Source of the DNA: Topomyia yanbarensis | Taxonomy: Eukaryota; Arthropoda; Insecta; Diptera; Culicidae | DNA length: 64,000 nucleotides | NCBI RefSeq assembly: GCF_030247195.1 | Contig: NW_026683305.1 | Location: 144,501-208,500, forward strand | Reading direction: 5' to 3' | Part shown: piece after piece, positions 13,294-23,539 of the stretch | How positions within the stretch are numbered: position 1 is the stretch's first letter | Layout of the letters: every line of letters starts with the position of its first letter | Notes under the pieces: generated by a model | Database searches by the model: none | The model's input: the letters and a program-made list of their open reading frames with translations, nothing else | Told to the model about the DNA's origin: nothing | Program-made: the position numbers and the translations under genes

Positions 13294-15884
13294 TAGGGCT
13301 CATGTCTAAGTCCCCTGCTCTACAATTTTTACGTGAATGACATTGACGATTGTCTTGCCAATTCATGCACGCTAAGGCAACTTGCAGACGACGGGGTGGT
13401 CTCTGTTACAGGGCCCAAAGCTGCCGACTTGCAAGGACCATTACAAAATACCTTGGACAATTTGTCTGCTTGGGCTCTTCAGCTGGGTATTGAGTTCTCC
13501 ACGGAGAAAACTGAGTTGGTTGTTTTTTCTAGGAAGCGTGAACCGGCGCAACTCCAGCTTCTATTAATGGGTGCAACGATCAACCAGGTTTTCACATTTA
13601 AATATCTCGGGGTCTGGTTCGACTCTAAAGGTACCTGGGGATGTCACATTAGGTATCTGAAACAGAAATGCCAACAAAGGATCAATTTTCTCCGAACAAT
13701 AACTGGAACATGGTGGGGTGCTCACCCAGGAGACCTGATCAGGTTGTACAAAACAACGATATTGTCGGTGATGGAGTACGGGTGTTTCTGTTTCCGCTCC
13801 GCTGCGAACATACACTTCATCAAACTGGAGAGAATCCAGTATCGTTGCTTGCGCATTGCCTTGGGTTGCATGCATTCGACCCATACGATGAGTCTCGAAG
13901 TGCTGGCGGGCGTTCTTCCGCTAAAAAATCGATTTTGGGAACTCTCATATCGATTGCTCATCCGATGCGACATTCTGAACCCGTTGGTGATTGAAAACTT
14001 CGAGAGGCTCGTCGAGCTTAATTCTCAAACCCGATTTGTGTCCTTGTACTTCGACTACATGGCACAGAGCATTAATCCTTCTAGGTATACTCCCAACCGT
14101 GTCCGTTTCCTAGATACTTCTGATTCTACTGTATTCTTCGACACATCCATGAAGGAAGAGATTCGTGGAATCCCGGACCATATACGCCCTCAAGTGATCC
14201 CCAATATATTTTATAATAAATTCCGAGAAGTCGACTGTGACAAAATGTTCTACACTGACGGATCAAATCTCGATGGGTCCACTGGCTTCGGTATCTTCAA
14301 CAATACTATCACCGCTTCATTCAAGCTCAATGATCCTGCTTCAGTTTACGTAGCAGAGTTAGCTGCAATTCAGTACACCCTTGGGATCATCGACACTCTG
14401 CCCACAGATCACTACTTCATCATTTCGGACAGCCTCAGCTCTATCGAGGCTCTTCGTGCGGTGAAGCCTAAAAAGCAATTCCCGTATTTTCTGGGGAAGA
14501 TACAGGAGTCCTTGTGTACGTTATCTGAAAAATCTTATCAGATTACCTTTGTTTGGGTCCCCTCTCATTGTTCTATCCCGGGCAATGAAAAGGCCGACTC
14601 ATTAGCAAAGGTGGGCGCATTAAATGGTGACATATACGAAAGACCAATCTGCTTCAACGAATTTTTTAGTATTTGTCGTCAGAGGACACTCAACAGTTGG
14701 CAAACCTCGTGGAGCAATGGTGAACTTGGACGATGGCTACATTCGATTATCCCAAAGGTATCAACGAAACCTTGGTTCAGGGGGATGGATGTGGGTCGGG
14801 ATTTTATTCGTGTAATGTCCCGACTTATGTCCAACCACTACACCTTAGATGCACATTTGCGGCGTATTGGGCTTGCGGAGAGTAGTCTGTGCGCTTGTGA
14901 CGAAGGCTATCATGACATCGAGCACGTTGTCTGGGTATGCGCCGGGTATTTGGACGCCAGGTCTCAGTTAATGGATTCCCTTCGGGCCCGAGGTAGACCA
15001 CCCAATGTCCCAGTCCGAGATATGCTGGCAAATCGTGATTTCCCCTATATGTCCCTTATTTATACTTTCATAAAAACGATAAATATCCCAATTTAGCCCC
15101 TCTCTTTTTATTTCTCGTTTTTAGAAGTTTCCTCTTGCCGTGTGGAACCGATATGCTTCAGACTGCCACTATGTAACCGCCGTCGCCCTTATCACTACGG
15201 AATCTGAAGCGAGAGCGACTCGAGGTCCGAAGGATTCCCCGCGGGTCCGAAGAATACCATCCGCCAATCCGACCTACTAGACTGAGGCGCAAATTTGTTT
15301 CACTGATCTCCCGTTTGCCCGAAAGTTGCAAGTTTTGCTCTTCTCTACCGGTCACCATCTACGCCTTCTCTCCCCTGTCCTTGATACAACTATTTCTACA
15401 ACCGATTTTGGAAATGACCAAGCATAAGTATCCGATAAAAAATCAAATTTGTATTCCGTATTCCTAGTTTTAAGATAGTTGTAATTTCTACTCTTTGTTA
15501 AAACTATTGTCCCCCATCTTGTAAATAGAATTGTATCTCTAGTTTTAAAACATCTGTGAAATTTTTCATAAATATTTGTTCCCCCTTTTGTGTACCAAAC
15601 TATATTGTTAGTTTTAAGATAACTGTAAATATTTCCTAAAAAACTATTACTATTGAACTCCTTGTTTTAAAATTTTTCATAAAAAAAAATCTTTTGCCCC
15701 CTCTCTTATATATAGATTTTTTTTTCTAGTCTTAAGATAGCTGTAAATTTTTTCTCTTTTATAAAAAAAAATATTTCAATATTGTAACCTCCTAGTTTTA
15801 AGATATTCAAAATGTAAAAACAAAAGAATTCGGCACCGCCAAGCTAACGCATTTGTGCCTATCAAATAAACGAAATGAAAAAAA
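13294..15884 (+). mobile_element. 5'-truncated I-clade LINE with 14 bp target duplication
   Basis: The sequence AACGTTGTTTCTTT flanks the element at 13280-13293 and 15885-15898. The element starts inside ORF2, ends in an A-rich tail, and matches the I-clade LINE on the minus strand at 35745-49446, including 3' UTR landmarks (CTAGTTTTAAGA near the end and GCTAACGCAT before the tail). The long target duplication, poly-A tail and 5' truncation are the hallmarks of target-primed reverse transcription. Confidence 0.9.
13333..15096 (+). CDS. I-clade ORF2, C-terminal part (RT palm onward and RNase H)
   Basis: An open 587-residue frame on the plus strand. The methionine at 13333 is only the first ATG in a truncated copy; the frame is open upstream to about 13297. 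It contains the RT catalytic LADDG box (residues about 17-21), thumb motifs FKYLGVWFDSKGTWG and WWGAHPGDL, and a complete RNase H domain. The RNase H domain has YTDGSNLDGSTGF (about residue 304), AELAAIQYTL, ISDSLSSIEAL and the histidine-containing WVPSHCSIPGNEKAD. The C-terminus has a CCHC-like CACDEGYHDIEHVVWVC pattern. RNase H removes RNA from the DNA hybrid. The frame is intact, implying a fairly young insertion, but it lacks the endonuclease, so it cannot move itself. Confidence 0.85.
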   Translation: MNDIDDCLANSCTLRQLADDGVVSVTGPKAADLQGPLQNTLDNLSAWALQLGIEFSTEKTELVVFSRKREPAQLQLLLMGATINQVFTFKYLGVWFDSKGTWGCHIRYLKQKCQQRINFLRTITGTWWGAHPGDLIRLYKTTILSVMEYGCFCFRSAANIHFIKLERIQYRCLRIALGCMHSTHTMSLEVLAGVLPLKNRFWELSYRLLIRCDILNPLVIENFERLVELNSQTRFVSLYFDYMAQSINPSRYTPNRVRFLDTSDSTVFFDTSMKEEIRGIPDHIRPQVIPNIFYNKFREVDCDKMFYTDGSNLDGSTGFGIFNNTITASFKLNDPASVYVAELAAIQYTLGIIDTLPTDHYFIISDSLSSIEALRAVKPKKQFPYFLGKIQESLCTLSEKSYQITFVWVPSHCSIPGNEKADSLAKVGALNGDIYERPICFNEFFSICRQRTLNSWQTSWSNGELGRWLHSIIPKVSTKPWFRGMDVGRDFIRVMSRLMSNHYTLDAHLRRIGLAESSLCACDEGYHDIEHVVWVCAGYLDARSQLMDSLRARGRPPNVPVRDMLANRDFPYMSLIYTFIKTINIPI

Positions 15885-16130
15885 AACGTTGTTTCTTTCG
15901 TGAAAATGCGAGTGACGGAACCTATTCCGTCATATGTGAACTTTCAAATCAAAAAGCAAAACGCCTGACCAAATCTCAAATCACGCTGTGCACATATGGA
16001 GGACAGATCCCTGCGTGCCCTACGTTGTTACACAAGAAGACACACTACAAGAAACCATGTACACAAACCTCTAACGAAGCAATAAAAACTGCAAGTATAC
16101 CCATCACACAGCCCTTCATCAACATCAACT

Positions 16131-16524
16131 AAATCACAAACCACCGGAGTTGCAGCTCAGGCATCAACGAATACTGCAACAACAGAACCTACGCACAGCG
16201 TGTCCGATCATTGTGATGCGCCTACTACTTTCCAATCAGCTGCTAGCACCACCGATAATACAGTAAATAACAAAGAACAGGGATACGCGATCGTGACCCG
16301 TAGGCCCCACAAACAACTCAAACCACGTAATCGTGAAAGCCCATAGCACATTAACAGCGAGGATAGCATGAACGAAAACGATAAACCGAGAGAAAGTGGA
16401 CTAAGTGATCCATAAGCAACAAGAGGCAATGAAATAAATCGATCTTCAATAAGAAATAAGATCTTTACGCAAAGTAACAAAGCGTGTACACAAGATCCGA
16501 TGGATACACAATAAAATTCGATTT
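16131..16524. other. Non-coding stretch within the hAT-type element
   Basis: About 0.4 kb between the ORF1 relic and the SINE. A plus-strand continuation of the ORF1 relic (Thr/Asn-rich) is possible but full of stops. Nothing else is recognised. Confidence 0.35.
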
Positions 16525-16670
16525 TTTTTTTATTTCGAGGTTTTAACCTTAAGGTCATTCGCCTCTTCGGGTTAGAAAAATCTCTTATGAAAATTTCTAA
16601 CCCTATGTGCGGGGTCGGGGCTCCAGGTGTGCTGCGTACAAGGCAATCGATTTACCAACTACGCTACCGC
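16525..16670 (-). mobile_element. tRNA-derived SINE, nearly full length
   Basis: On the minus strand: tRNA-like head with GCGGTAGCGTAGTTGG, a diverged B box near GGAGCCCCGACCCC, then TAGGGTTAGAAATTTTC and an AACCCGAAGAGGCGAATG body ending in an A-rich tail. Flanked by TTCGATTT at 16517-16524 and 16671-16678. It matches the copy at 21003-21168 over its length. Confidence 0.85.
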
Positions 16671-16827
16671 TTCGATTTATTTATTTTTATTTACATATTG
16701 ATAATATTAAAAGATCCACGGCTCAGATGATGCATTGAGGCGTGGCAATGTCGATTGAGAGGTAGCGGGGGGAAGCAGTAATCTTTCGACTGTCCTGGTT
16801 TTTTACTCGTCTGATATGGTCACCCTA

Positions 16828-17295
16828 GCTTTGAGCATTATCCCAGGCTCGGTGTTTGGCGTTAAAATCGCCGATTATGAAGAATTTCGACCGATTTCTT
16901 GTAAGTTTTTGTAAGTCTCCTTTCAAGAAATTAATTTGCTCGCCAGTGCACTGAAAAGATAAATAGGCAGCAGCAATAAAGATGATACCAAGATCAGTTT
17001 CAACTTCGATACCCAAACTTTCGATCACCTTGGTGTCAAGAGACGGCGTAACGGAATGTTTGATCCTGCGATTAACCGCCATTGCGATTCCTCCGCCGAA
17101 TCCAAAAATTCGATCAAATCGATGAATAACAAAATTAGAGTTACTCTTCAATTTAATATTTGGTTTTAAAAAAGTTTCGGTCACAACGGCTATATGCACA
17201 TTATATATCCTCAATAAGTTAAAAAATTCGTCTTTGCGAGTTTTTAATGAACGAGCATTCCAATTCAATAAATTTAAATGATTATTTAAAGCCAT
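16828..17295 (-). pseudogene. Juan-like ORF2 start, AP endonuclease N-terminal part
   Basis: The methionine at 17295 starts ORF2 (MALNNHLNLLNWNARSL). Endonuclease motifs follow: NWNAR, VTETFL and GGGIAMAV, then IIGDFNAKHRAWDN, which holds the catalytic Asp and Asn. The frame is open to the insertion at 16827 and continues at 11747. It is 18 bp downstream of the ORF1 stop, typical of Jockey-type organisation. This is an endonuclease that nicks target DNA; here it is cut by a hAT-type element. Confidence 0.85.
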
Positions 17296-17778
17296 TGTTA
17301 AACTTTAATTTCATTACAATTTTGTTAACACCCCCGCTTGAAAAGCTTCAAACATAGAGGTAGAATTTAACATAGCAGTCATCATAGGTAACATAGAGTC
17401 TTGCAGGTATTTTAATTTTTCTTCCGTTACGCTACCTAGATCCATTGGACTCAAGGAACCGTTGGGTGCAAACGAGTTTGTAGGCGTGGTAACGGTAGCC
17501 GTTATTTTGGCCTTGTTACCTGCCACTGAAGCATAAGATGACACACCATTGTAGGATGGTGTGACGGAGGTAAAAGAAGTTGTTAATCTATTTTGAATCG
17601 GATTAACGCGTTTGGACATGTTTTCTTGTAGTGTACCTGAAGAAGTAGGTACATTTTTGATTTGTGGCTTTTGTTGTCTAGAACGAGAATTTATAATTTT
17701 TTCTCGAACAGGACAACCCCAGAAATTCGATTTATGATTTTCGCAACAATTAGCGCATTTGAAACTTTTTGTGGTTTT

Positions 17779-19485
17779 TTTGACGTAGGACTACGTCTTT
17801 GTTTTCGATATAGGGGTGCACGTTGCAAATTATACAAAAATGGTATGTAACGAAAAGTGGTCCAATTTTAAACACATATAATTCAGCCATCTAACGATAA
17901 ATTTTCAAATTGTTTGCGCATATCTCCCCGAAATACTTCTAAAAATAGATTCCAATAGATAAACCCAAAGATTTTTGATATCATGGCATTAAAAATTTAA
18001 ATAATGAACAACCTAGTCAAAATATCGCGCATTCACACACAGAAGATAGCGCTTCCCTAGTCCAGCACGACAGATTTGTGTACCTAGCGCGCTACGCTTC
18101 TATGGATGACGTCATCATCGACTATTTAAACGGACCGATTTCGCCGAGCCAGCTCAGTTGCTTGTTGAACGGCAAAGCAGATCACTGCGCTGTGTGTTTT
18201 CACAGGCAGTGTAGCTGAGTTAGAAGTCCGTTACACTGGCTGTGGAGGTACGCTACCCTGTGCCGTCCAATAGGCAACCGCTCCAACTGCTTCCTAAATG
18301 CCGCTGTAATGTTGCCAGTAAATTTTTGGTTTAACTAGCACATGTATTTGCTATTTGCGCTTGAAATTAAGTAATGTAGTGGTAGTAACAAGCTTCCCAT
18401 TTTGTTTAAACGCAAGGACAGTTTTTAAAACAGGATTTAATTAATTAGTTTAGCTTATTTAAGCAATTTTATCAATTCTGTAATTTAAAAGGAATTTTAC
18501 GGAACTTGGTGAATTTGGCACCACTTGCAACTGCACTAAGTGTTGCATAACGCAGGGCTGTTTTTTGGAACAAAATGTGTTATCATTCAGCCCTTCGCTA
18601 TGCAAAATCACGATATTATAACAGATGGGCTAAGCGCGGCGTTTCGGGAAAGGCCGCGTGGAATTGAAATGCGCTAATAGTGTCGTGGTGGTACTAGTTG
18701 TCTCTTTCGCTCTGCCCATCATCATTAGCATTGCCTCATTTTGCATTGTGCGCTTGGGATCAATGTTTGGGGCGAATGTGTTGGTAGGTTGGTTGGTAGG
18801 GGAACTGGCGGCAAAATGAACACGTTAAGCAAAGTCATTATTTTCTAACTAATAAGTGAATGAGATATTACGATCACCTTATATGTTTCTTGTTAGACAT
18901 GTTTTGTACATATCTGGTAAAATACTTCGTCATAAACACATTTTTTCAAACATGATTCTTGATTTATAAACATGTCCAAAAATGAGACATGTTTACAGCG
19001 AGTGGGTGAAATGAACATGCGGCGGTGATAAAATTAACAGCTTTTGGTGACCTGCAAAATGTCATATATGTATGCAATGCGCAGCGTTGGAAAGCATTTT
19101 CCAATCAATGCTGATATCCCAGCAAATCATGAGCTTTACATACACACAGGGCATTTTGCATGCAAAAAAAAATGTCACGGAAGAATTGAATTTTCATGAC
19201 GTAATATTAATCATTTTACAATCCTGTGCCATCGAAACACGTCTACAAACTTGGGGTTATCCATGGGTTTTTAAACTTTTAGGATCTGTTTGAAAGCAAC
19301 TAGAAAGCTTGGTTTAACTGGCCTTGTTACATGAGATGTGATTATATTGTCTAAAATTTGATTTTTATTCACCGGTCCGGGTGTTTTTTCCCACAAACTA
19401 AGCACTAAGAAAATAAATATTTTACATTAAGTAGTATAGTCCTACGTCTACAGTTCGTGCAACCCCATAGGGCGGCCCCTTATAG
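17779..19485 (+). mobile_element. Family C repeat, copy 1
   Basis: Begins (T)TTGACGTAGGACTACGTC and ends CCCTTATAG before TTTT. It is inserted in Juan ORF1 with about 4-5 bp (TTTT/GTTTT) repeated at the two sides; without it the frame is continuous. Sister copies lie at 29411-31348 and 52503-53681. A promoter-like block (18103-18190) has a TGACGTCA palindrome, TATTTAA and TCAGTT. There is no coding capacity. The class is uncertain: a solo LTR or a non-autonomous DNA element are both possible. Confidence 0.7.
18100..18200 (+). promoter_or_regulatory. CRE-TATA-initiator-like block in family C copy 1
   Basis: TGACGTCATCATCGACTATT places a CRE-like palindrome directly upstream of a TATTTAA box, and about 30 bp downstream lies CTCAGTTGC, which resembles the arthropod initiator TCAGT. 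The same order and spacing recur in copy 2 near 29702-29765. Transcription from it is inferred only. Confidence 0.45.
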
Positions 19486-19861
19486 TTTTCACAGGACAAG
19501 TATCTTTTGTGTGCGATTTATCACCACAGATCATACATTTGGAATCCAAATGACAAGTTTTTGTGCCCAAAGCCTCGGCATCTACGACACTGGGTCAGAT
19601 TTTGAATTCTGCCCCCCCACCCCCCCCATGCACAATGCGAAGAAATTTAGAAATTTCATCAGCTTCACATTCGGATAAAACATCGAATGAGTTGCTGCAG
19701 TCAATTGAACTTTCAAGTGGAGAAGATACGCTTTTCCGTTTAGCTTTAATTTTTGGCACACGGCCTTCCTGGGAGGACCCAGGCATGTCGGAAGAATTAA
19801 ATATTTCTTTAGGCTGAATTGTTCTTGAAAAATGTTTAGCCTTCAAAAGGACTGATTGAGT

Positions 19862-19985
19862 AGAAAAAGTAGGTAGTCTTGAGAAAGACTAATTGTCGAA
19901 AAAATATAGGTAGTCTTGAGAAAGACCGATCGAGCGAAAATATAGGTAGCCTTGAGAAAGACTGTTGCTGTTGAAAAACTCTAGG
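19862..19985. repeat. Three to four imperfect tandem units of about 50 bp
   Basis: Units contain TAGTCTTGAGAAAGAC or a close variant followed by a GTCGAAAAAATATAGG-type spacer. They lie in the presumed 5' region of the Juan-like ORF1. Confidence 0.7.
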
Positions 19986-21002
19986 TAAACCAGGAGCTAT
20001 CAAGATTTGTGACCGGTTCTAACGAAGGTTCAAGCCGGTATGAACCAACCAGAGCCTAAAATTCTCATAGCTATTCAATGAACGACGAAATTCAGAGAAT
20101 TCATCTTCGTCCTTTCCTTGCCTCTTTCGTCGCTAAATGCATGAAAAAATAAAACAATAAAGGCGATGTCCCCTTCTCTCTCGATTCTACGAAAACGAGT
20201 AGCAGCAGCAGCGACTTTCGTTTTCCTATGACAATCCGAATTTCAATTCCGTTTTGATGCATGGTCAGTAATTTGCGATTATGATTCATTAAATGAAATT
20301 AATGCAATGTGCATCTAATAATGCAACTAGAACATAGTTAAAATGAGAAATATGCACACCGATCAGGCTTTCGTCTTACAATACCATCATTAGCTCGCAA
20401 ATCTACAGAATCGAGCATCTACAAATAAATATCATTGCTAGTGTATTTTCGTTTCCCCAGCAGTAAGGTCAATATCGAAGTTACCAATCTCAAAGCGAAA
20501 ACGAGTATGCGGAGAGAATAATGAAAACGCTCTGCTACATGCTTGCTTTGTCCTAGCCCGTTGTCTCATTTTCGATTTCGCAAAGTGCTAGTGGTATGGA
20601 AAGAAGCTTCGTTCTTTCGTCAGTTTCGCCTGATTTCGGCAAATGAAAAAAACATTTTCCGACTCTGGAACCAACTATACTTTTGTGTTAAAATTCACTT
20701 AATTTCCGATAGTATTTACTATGCGTGTTGTTACCGTCCCGTCATTTTCTTGTTATAAGGTCAAATTTTACCATGATTATGGTAAAATTAAATGTAATGT
20801 ACCGACAATTTTCAGCTGACTATGATTGCCATTTAAATGTACTAGAAACATAGTATTTCTAAGTGTCAAGGGAATGTTGACGTGCGCCATTTCGATCCAA
20901 TTAACATGTTTTTGTTTTTCGTCGCAACAAGTTTATTTGCATTGCTTATTTTGTGAGAACGAATTTTCTACAAAATAAATATAATTCAATATCCACAATG
21001 AA
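19986..21002. other. Non-coding, presumed LINE 5' region and flank
   Basis: About 1 kb without supported genes. The first roughly 100 bp may be the 5' UTR of the Juan-like LINE. The rest has only short open frames (20101-20289, 20543-20758) lacking motifs. Confidence 0.35.
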
Positions 21003-21168
21003 GGGCGTGGGCGTAGCGTATTGGTAAATCGATTGCCTTGTACGCAGCGCACCTGGGTTCGAGTCCCGACCCCGCACATAGGGTTAGAAATTTTTCCTAA
21101 GAGATTTTTCTAACCCGAAGAGGCGAATGACCTTAAGGTTAAAACCTCTATAATTGAAATAAAAAAAA
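21003..21168 (+). mobile_element. tRNA-derived SINE, longest copy
   Basis: Starts GGGCGTGGGCGTAGCG with an A-box-like region, then the B box GGTTCGAGTCC at about 21057-21067, a TAGGGTTAGAAATTT segment, CCCGAAGAGGCGAATGACC and an A-rich end. This orientation shows best that the head is tRNA-derived, with internal RNA polymerase III promoter boxes. A clear target duplication was not found. Confidence 0.85.
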
Positions 21169-21236
21169 CTAGGAGTGGGTAATGTCCGGGACATAACCGC
21201 GGTGTTGACGTAGGACAAAAGGATGGACTTCCATCT

Positions 21237-22179
21237 GCACAAAAGGATGGACTTCCATCTGCACTAAGAAGTTTATAAAAGAGATCGCATTGCGATATAC
21301 AATGCTCATTCGATGTGAGCTGCAAAAGGGGAATGTTCGTGTATGTACGCAGCAGAAGCGAATTCGGGCAAGGTTCGAGTTGTTAGAAAGGATTCTCGTC
21401 TGGTATCACCAAAAATAGTTATCTGAAAACCGTTCTTATTAGGATGAAAACATAATAGAGAAAGAATTGAATTAGAAAGTTCCATTTAATAACTTGGATT
21501 GAGTTTGCCCCTGTTAATTCTTCTGTACATGTACCAGTGATTCATATAAGCAAATGTTTATCAAATTAATCTACAAACCCGAAGGTTTTTGCAAGTCCTA
21601 GAAAATCAGTGAATGTGGCAATCTCATTCGACATGAAATTTCCAGTAAACATTCATTCAAAATTGGCATTGGCTTAAATTATCCATGAATGTCATATGAT
21701 ATGCAACTTGGGCATATCATATGACATTCATGGATAATTTAAGCCAATGCCAATTTTGAATGAATGTTTACTGGAAATTTCATGTCGAATGAGATTGCCA
21801 CATTCACTGATTTTCTAGGACTTGCAAAAACCTTCGGGTTTGTAGATTAATTTGATAAACATTTGCTTATATGAATCACTGGTACATGTACAGAAGAATT
21901 AACAGGGGCAAACTCAATCCAAGTTATTAAATGGAACTTTCTAATTCAATTCTTTCTCTATTATGTTTTCATCCTAATAAGAACGGTTTTCAGATAACTA
22001 TTTTTGGTGATACCAGACGAGAATCCTTTCTAACAACTCGAACCTTGCCCGAATTCGCTTCTGCTGCGTACATACACGAACATTCCCCTTTTGCAGCTCA
22101 CATCGAATGAGCATTGTATATCGCAATGCGATCTCTTTTATAAACTTCTTAGTGCAGATGGAAGTCCATCCTTTTGTGC
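21237..22179. repeat. 468 bp inverted repeat with 7 bp spacer
   Basis: Arms 21237-21704 and 21712-22179 pair about a 7 bp centre (AACTTGG). The stretches I compared are identical. The left arm is preceded by a short tandem duplication of a 20 bp segment (ATGGACTTCCATCTGCAC). Such a long, near-identical hairpin is recent, or it is an assembly fold-over. Confidence 0.85.
21271..21446 (+). promoter_or_regulatory. TATA box followed by histone-like stem-loop (mini-gene-like block)
   Basis: GTTTATAAAAGAG (21271-21283) is followed about 30 bp on by a TCATTCG-type start region, and about 150 bp on by CGTTCTTATTAGGATG (21431-21446). That folds as a 6 bp stem (two wobble pairs) with a TATT loop, like the 16-nt stem-loop ending histone mRNAs and like the one at 23516-23531. 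The same block recurs inverted in the other arm and in tandem copies. No open histone frame lies between. Confidence 0.4.
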
Positions 22180-23105
22180 GACAAATGGAAATATTTTCAT
22201 CATTCTTTTTGGTGTGGCTTTCGCTTAGTAGCAGGGTTGCCACATTCACTAATGTTCTTGAAAGATTTGCAAAAACCTACGGGTTTGTAGATTAATTCGA
22301 TAAACATTGGTTTATATGTGTCACTGATAAAGTACAGCAGACTTGACAGGCGCAAACTCAATCCAAGTTATTAAATGGAACTTTCTAATTCAATTCTTTC
22401 TCTATTATGTTTTCATCCTAATAAGAACGGTTTTCAGATAACTATTTTTGGTGATACCAAACGAGAATCCTTTCTAACGATTCGAACCTTGCCCGAATTC
22501 GTTTCTGCTGCGTACATACACGAACATTCCCCTTTCGCAGCTCACATCGAATGAGCATTGTATATCGCAATGCGATCTCTTTTATAAACTTCTTAGTGCA
22601 AATGGAAGTCCATCCTTTTGTGCGCAAATGGAAATATTTTCATCATTCTTTTTGGTGTGGCTTTCGCTTAGTAGTTTGTAGATTAATTCGATAAACATTG
22701 GTTTATATGTGTCACTGATAAAGTACAGCAGACTTGACAGGCGCAAACTCAATCCAAGTTATTAAATGGAACTTTCTAATTCAATTCTTTCTCCATTATG
22801 TTTTCATCCTAAAAAGAACGGTTTGCAAATAACTATTTTTGGTGACACCAGACGAGAATCCTTTCTAACGATTCGAACCTTGCCCGAATTCGTTTCTGCT
22901 GCGTACATACACAAACATTCCCTTTTCGCAGCTCACATCGAATGAGCATTGTATATCGCAATGCGATCTCTTTTATAAACTTCTTAGTGCAAATGGAAGT
23001 CCATCCTTTTGTGCGACAAATGGAAATATTTTCATCATTCTTTTTGGTGTGGCTTTCGCTTAGTAGCAGGGTTGCCACATTCACTAATGTTCTTGAAAAA
23101 TTTGC
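21838..23105 (-). repeat. Three tandem units of 391-445 bp (same unit as the hairpin arm)
   Basis: Each unit starts GTTTGTAGATTAATT (at 21838, 22283 and 22674), and contains the TATA block and the stem-loop on the minus strand. Units 1 and 3 finish with a CAGGGTTGCCACATTCAC segment; unit 2 lacks it. The small open frames here (such as 22833-23117) are identical in the units because the sequence is repeated; they have no recognised domain. Confidence 0.8.
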
Positions 23106-23515
23106 AAAAAAGACCAATCAAAGTAGGCTAATTAATGCTTTTACAAAATCTATCAAAATTTACGGTAAAATCTACGGAATCTACTACACAATTGTTTTGA
23201 TTATTTCCCAACGAATCGCGCAAATATCTGTTTGTTCCGTACAGCACAGCGCAAATAATTGACGTTGGAAAACAAATCGGCAACTTCAGCTGCCAAACAC
23301 TTAAACACGATCGAAGCATTTTTCCGTCAATGTCAATTTTCTGACTCAAATTTTTGTAGGTATTTTCTTGCTTCTGTCCAATTGGTCAGTTTATTAGTTT
23401 TATCATACATTTTTCGGATATTATTATAGAAAATAACTAACCCGATAAGAGGGAAGTTATTTTCCAAAGCACGAAATGGAAATTTCAATTGTAATTCTTC
23501 TGAGAACGATTTTGT

Positions 23516-23531
23516 GGTCCTAATAAGAACC
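23516..23531 (-). terminator. Histone-type 3' stem-loop
   Basis: On the minus strand GGTTCTTATTAGGACC forms a 6 bp stem with one wobble pair and a four-base loop, followed by ACAAAA. This fits the stem-loop that directs 3' end formation of replication-dependent histone mRNAs. It lies about 15-30 bp past the decayed end of the H3 frame, where it belongs. Confidence 0.65.
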
Positions 23532-23539
23532 GTTTGTTG

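Larger units (their letters stand above)
12833..16130 (+). pseudogene. LOA/Loner-like LINE ORF1 relic, interrupted twice
   Basis: Plus-strand pieces at 12833-13013, 13123-13293 and 15885-16130 read as one ORF1. They include VDNDKIDMRLHDLHLGT in the middle piece and a Cys/His region CTYGGQIPACP...HYKKPC in the last, a zinc-knuckle-like pattern of RNA-binding ORF1 proteins. The gaps are a small MITE (13014-13122) and an I-clade LINE (13294-15884, 14 bp target duplication). Several stops are present. Whether it reached the hAT-type element by insertion or capture is unclear. The clade name is from motif memory only. Confidence 0.55.
11748..16827. mobile_element. hAT-type element carrying several passengers
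   Basis: Left end TAGGGTGACCATACGTCCTGG; right end on the minus strand TAGGGTGACCATATC. The flanks are GCTTTAAG (11740-11747) and GCTTTGAG (16828-16835), an 8 bp target duplication with one change. The uninterrupted Juan frame supports GCTTTGAG as the original. The 5080 bp body holds a MITE (11888-12195), a LOA/Loner-like ORF1 relic, a small palindromic MITE (13014-13122), a truncated I-clade LINE (13294-15884) and a SINE (16525-16670). No hAT transposase is visible. Confidence 0.85.
17314..19846 (-). pseudogene. Juan-like ORF1 (Gag-like), split by family C repeat
   Basis: The right piece (19486-19846) encodes a hydrophilic N-terminal region rich in Ser (IKAKRKSVSSPLESS) and, after a frameshift at a homopolymer C run near 19610-19625, a zinc knuckle CMICGDKSHTKDTC (CX2CX4HX4C). 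The left piece (17314-17778) continues with CANCCENHKSNFWGCPVREK, a second Cys/His region, then a Ser/Thr/Asn-rich tail ending at the stop at 17314. The family C insertion (17779-19485) lies between the two zinc-finger segments. The protein would bind LINE RNA. The exact N-terminus is not clear. Confidence 0.75.

Noticed and set aside
21003..21168. Possible functional tRNA gene
   Set aside because: It has A/B-box-like segments but no tRNA acceptor fold, and has a long non-tRNA body and A-rich end; the same sequence occurs three times with target duplications, so it is a SINE.
22833..23262. Repeated 60-106 residue frames in the tandem units as a gene family
   Set aside because: Both strands are open over the same repeat; the conservation comes from recent duplication, and no domain or codon signal is visible.
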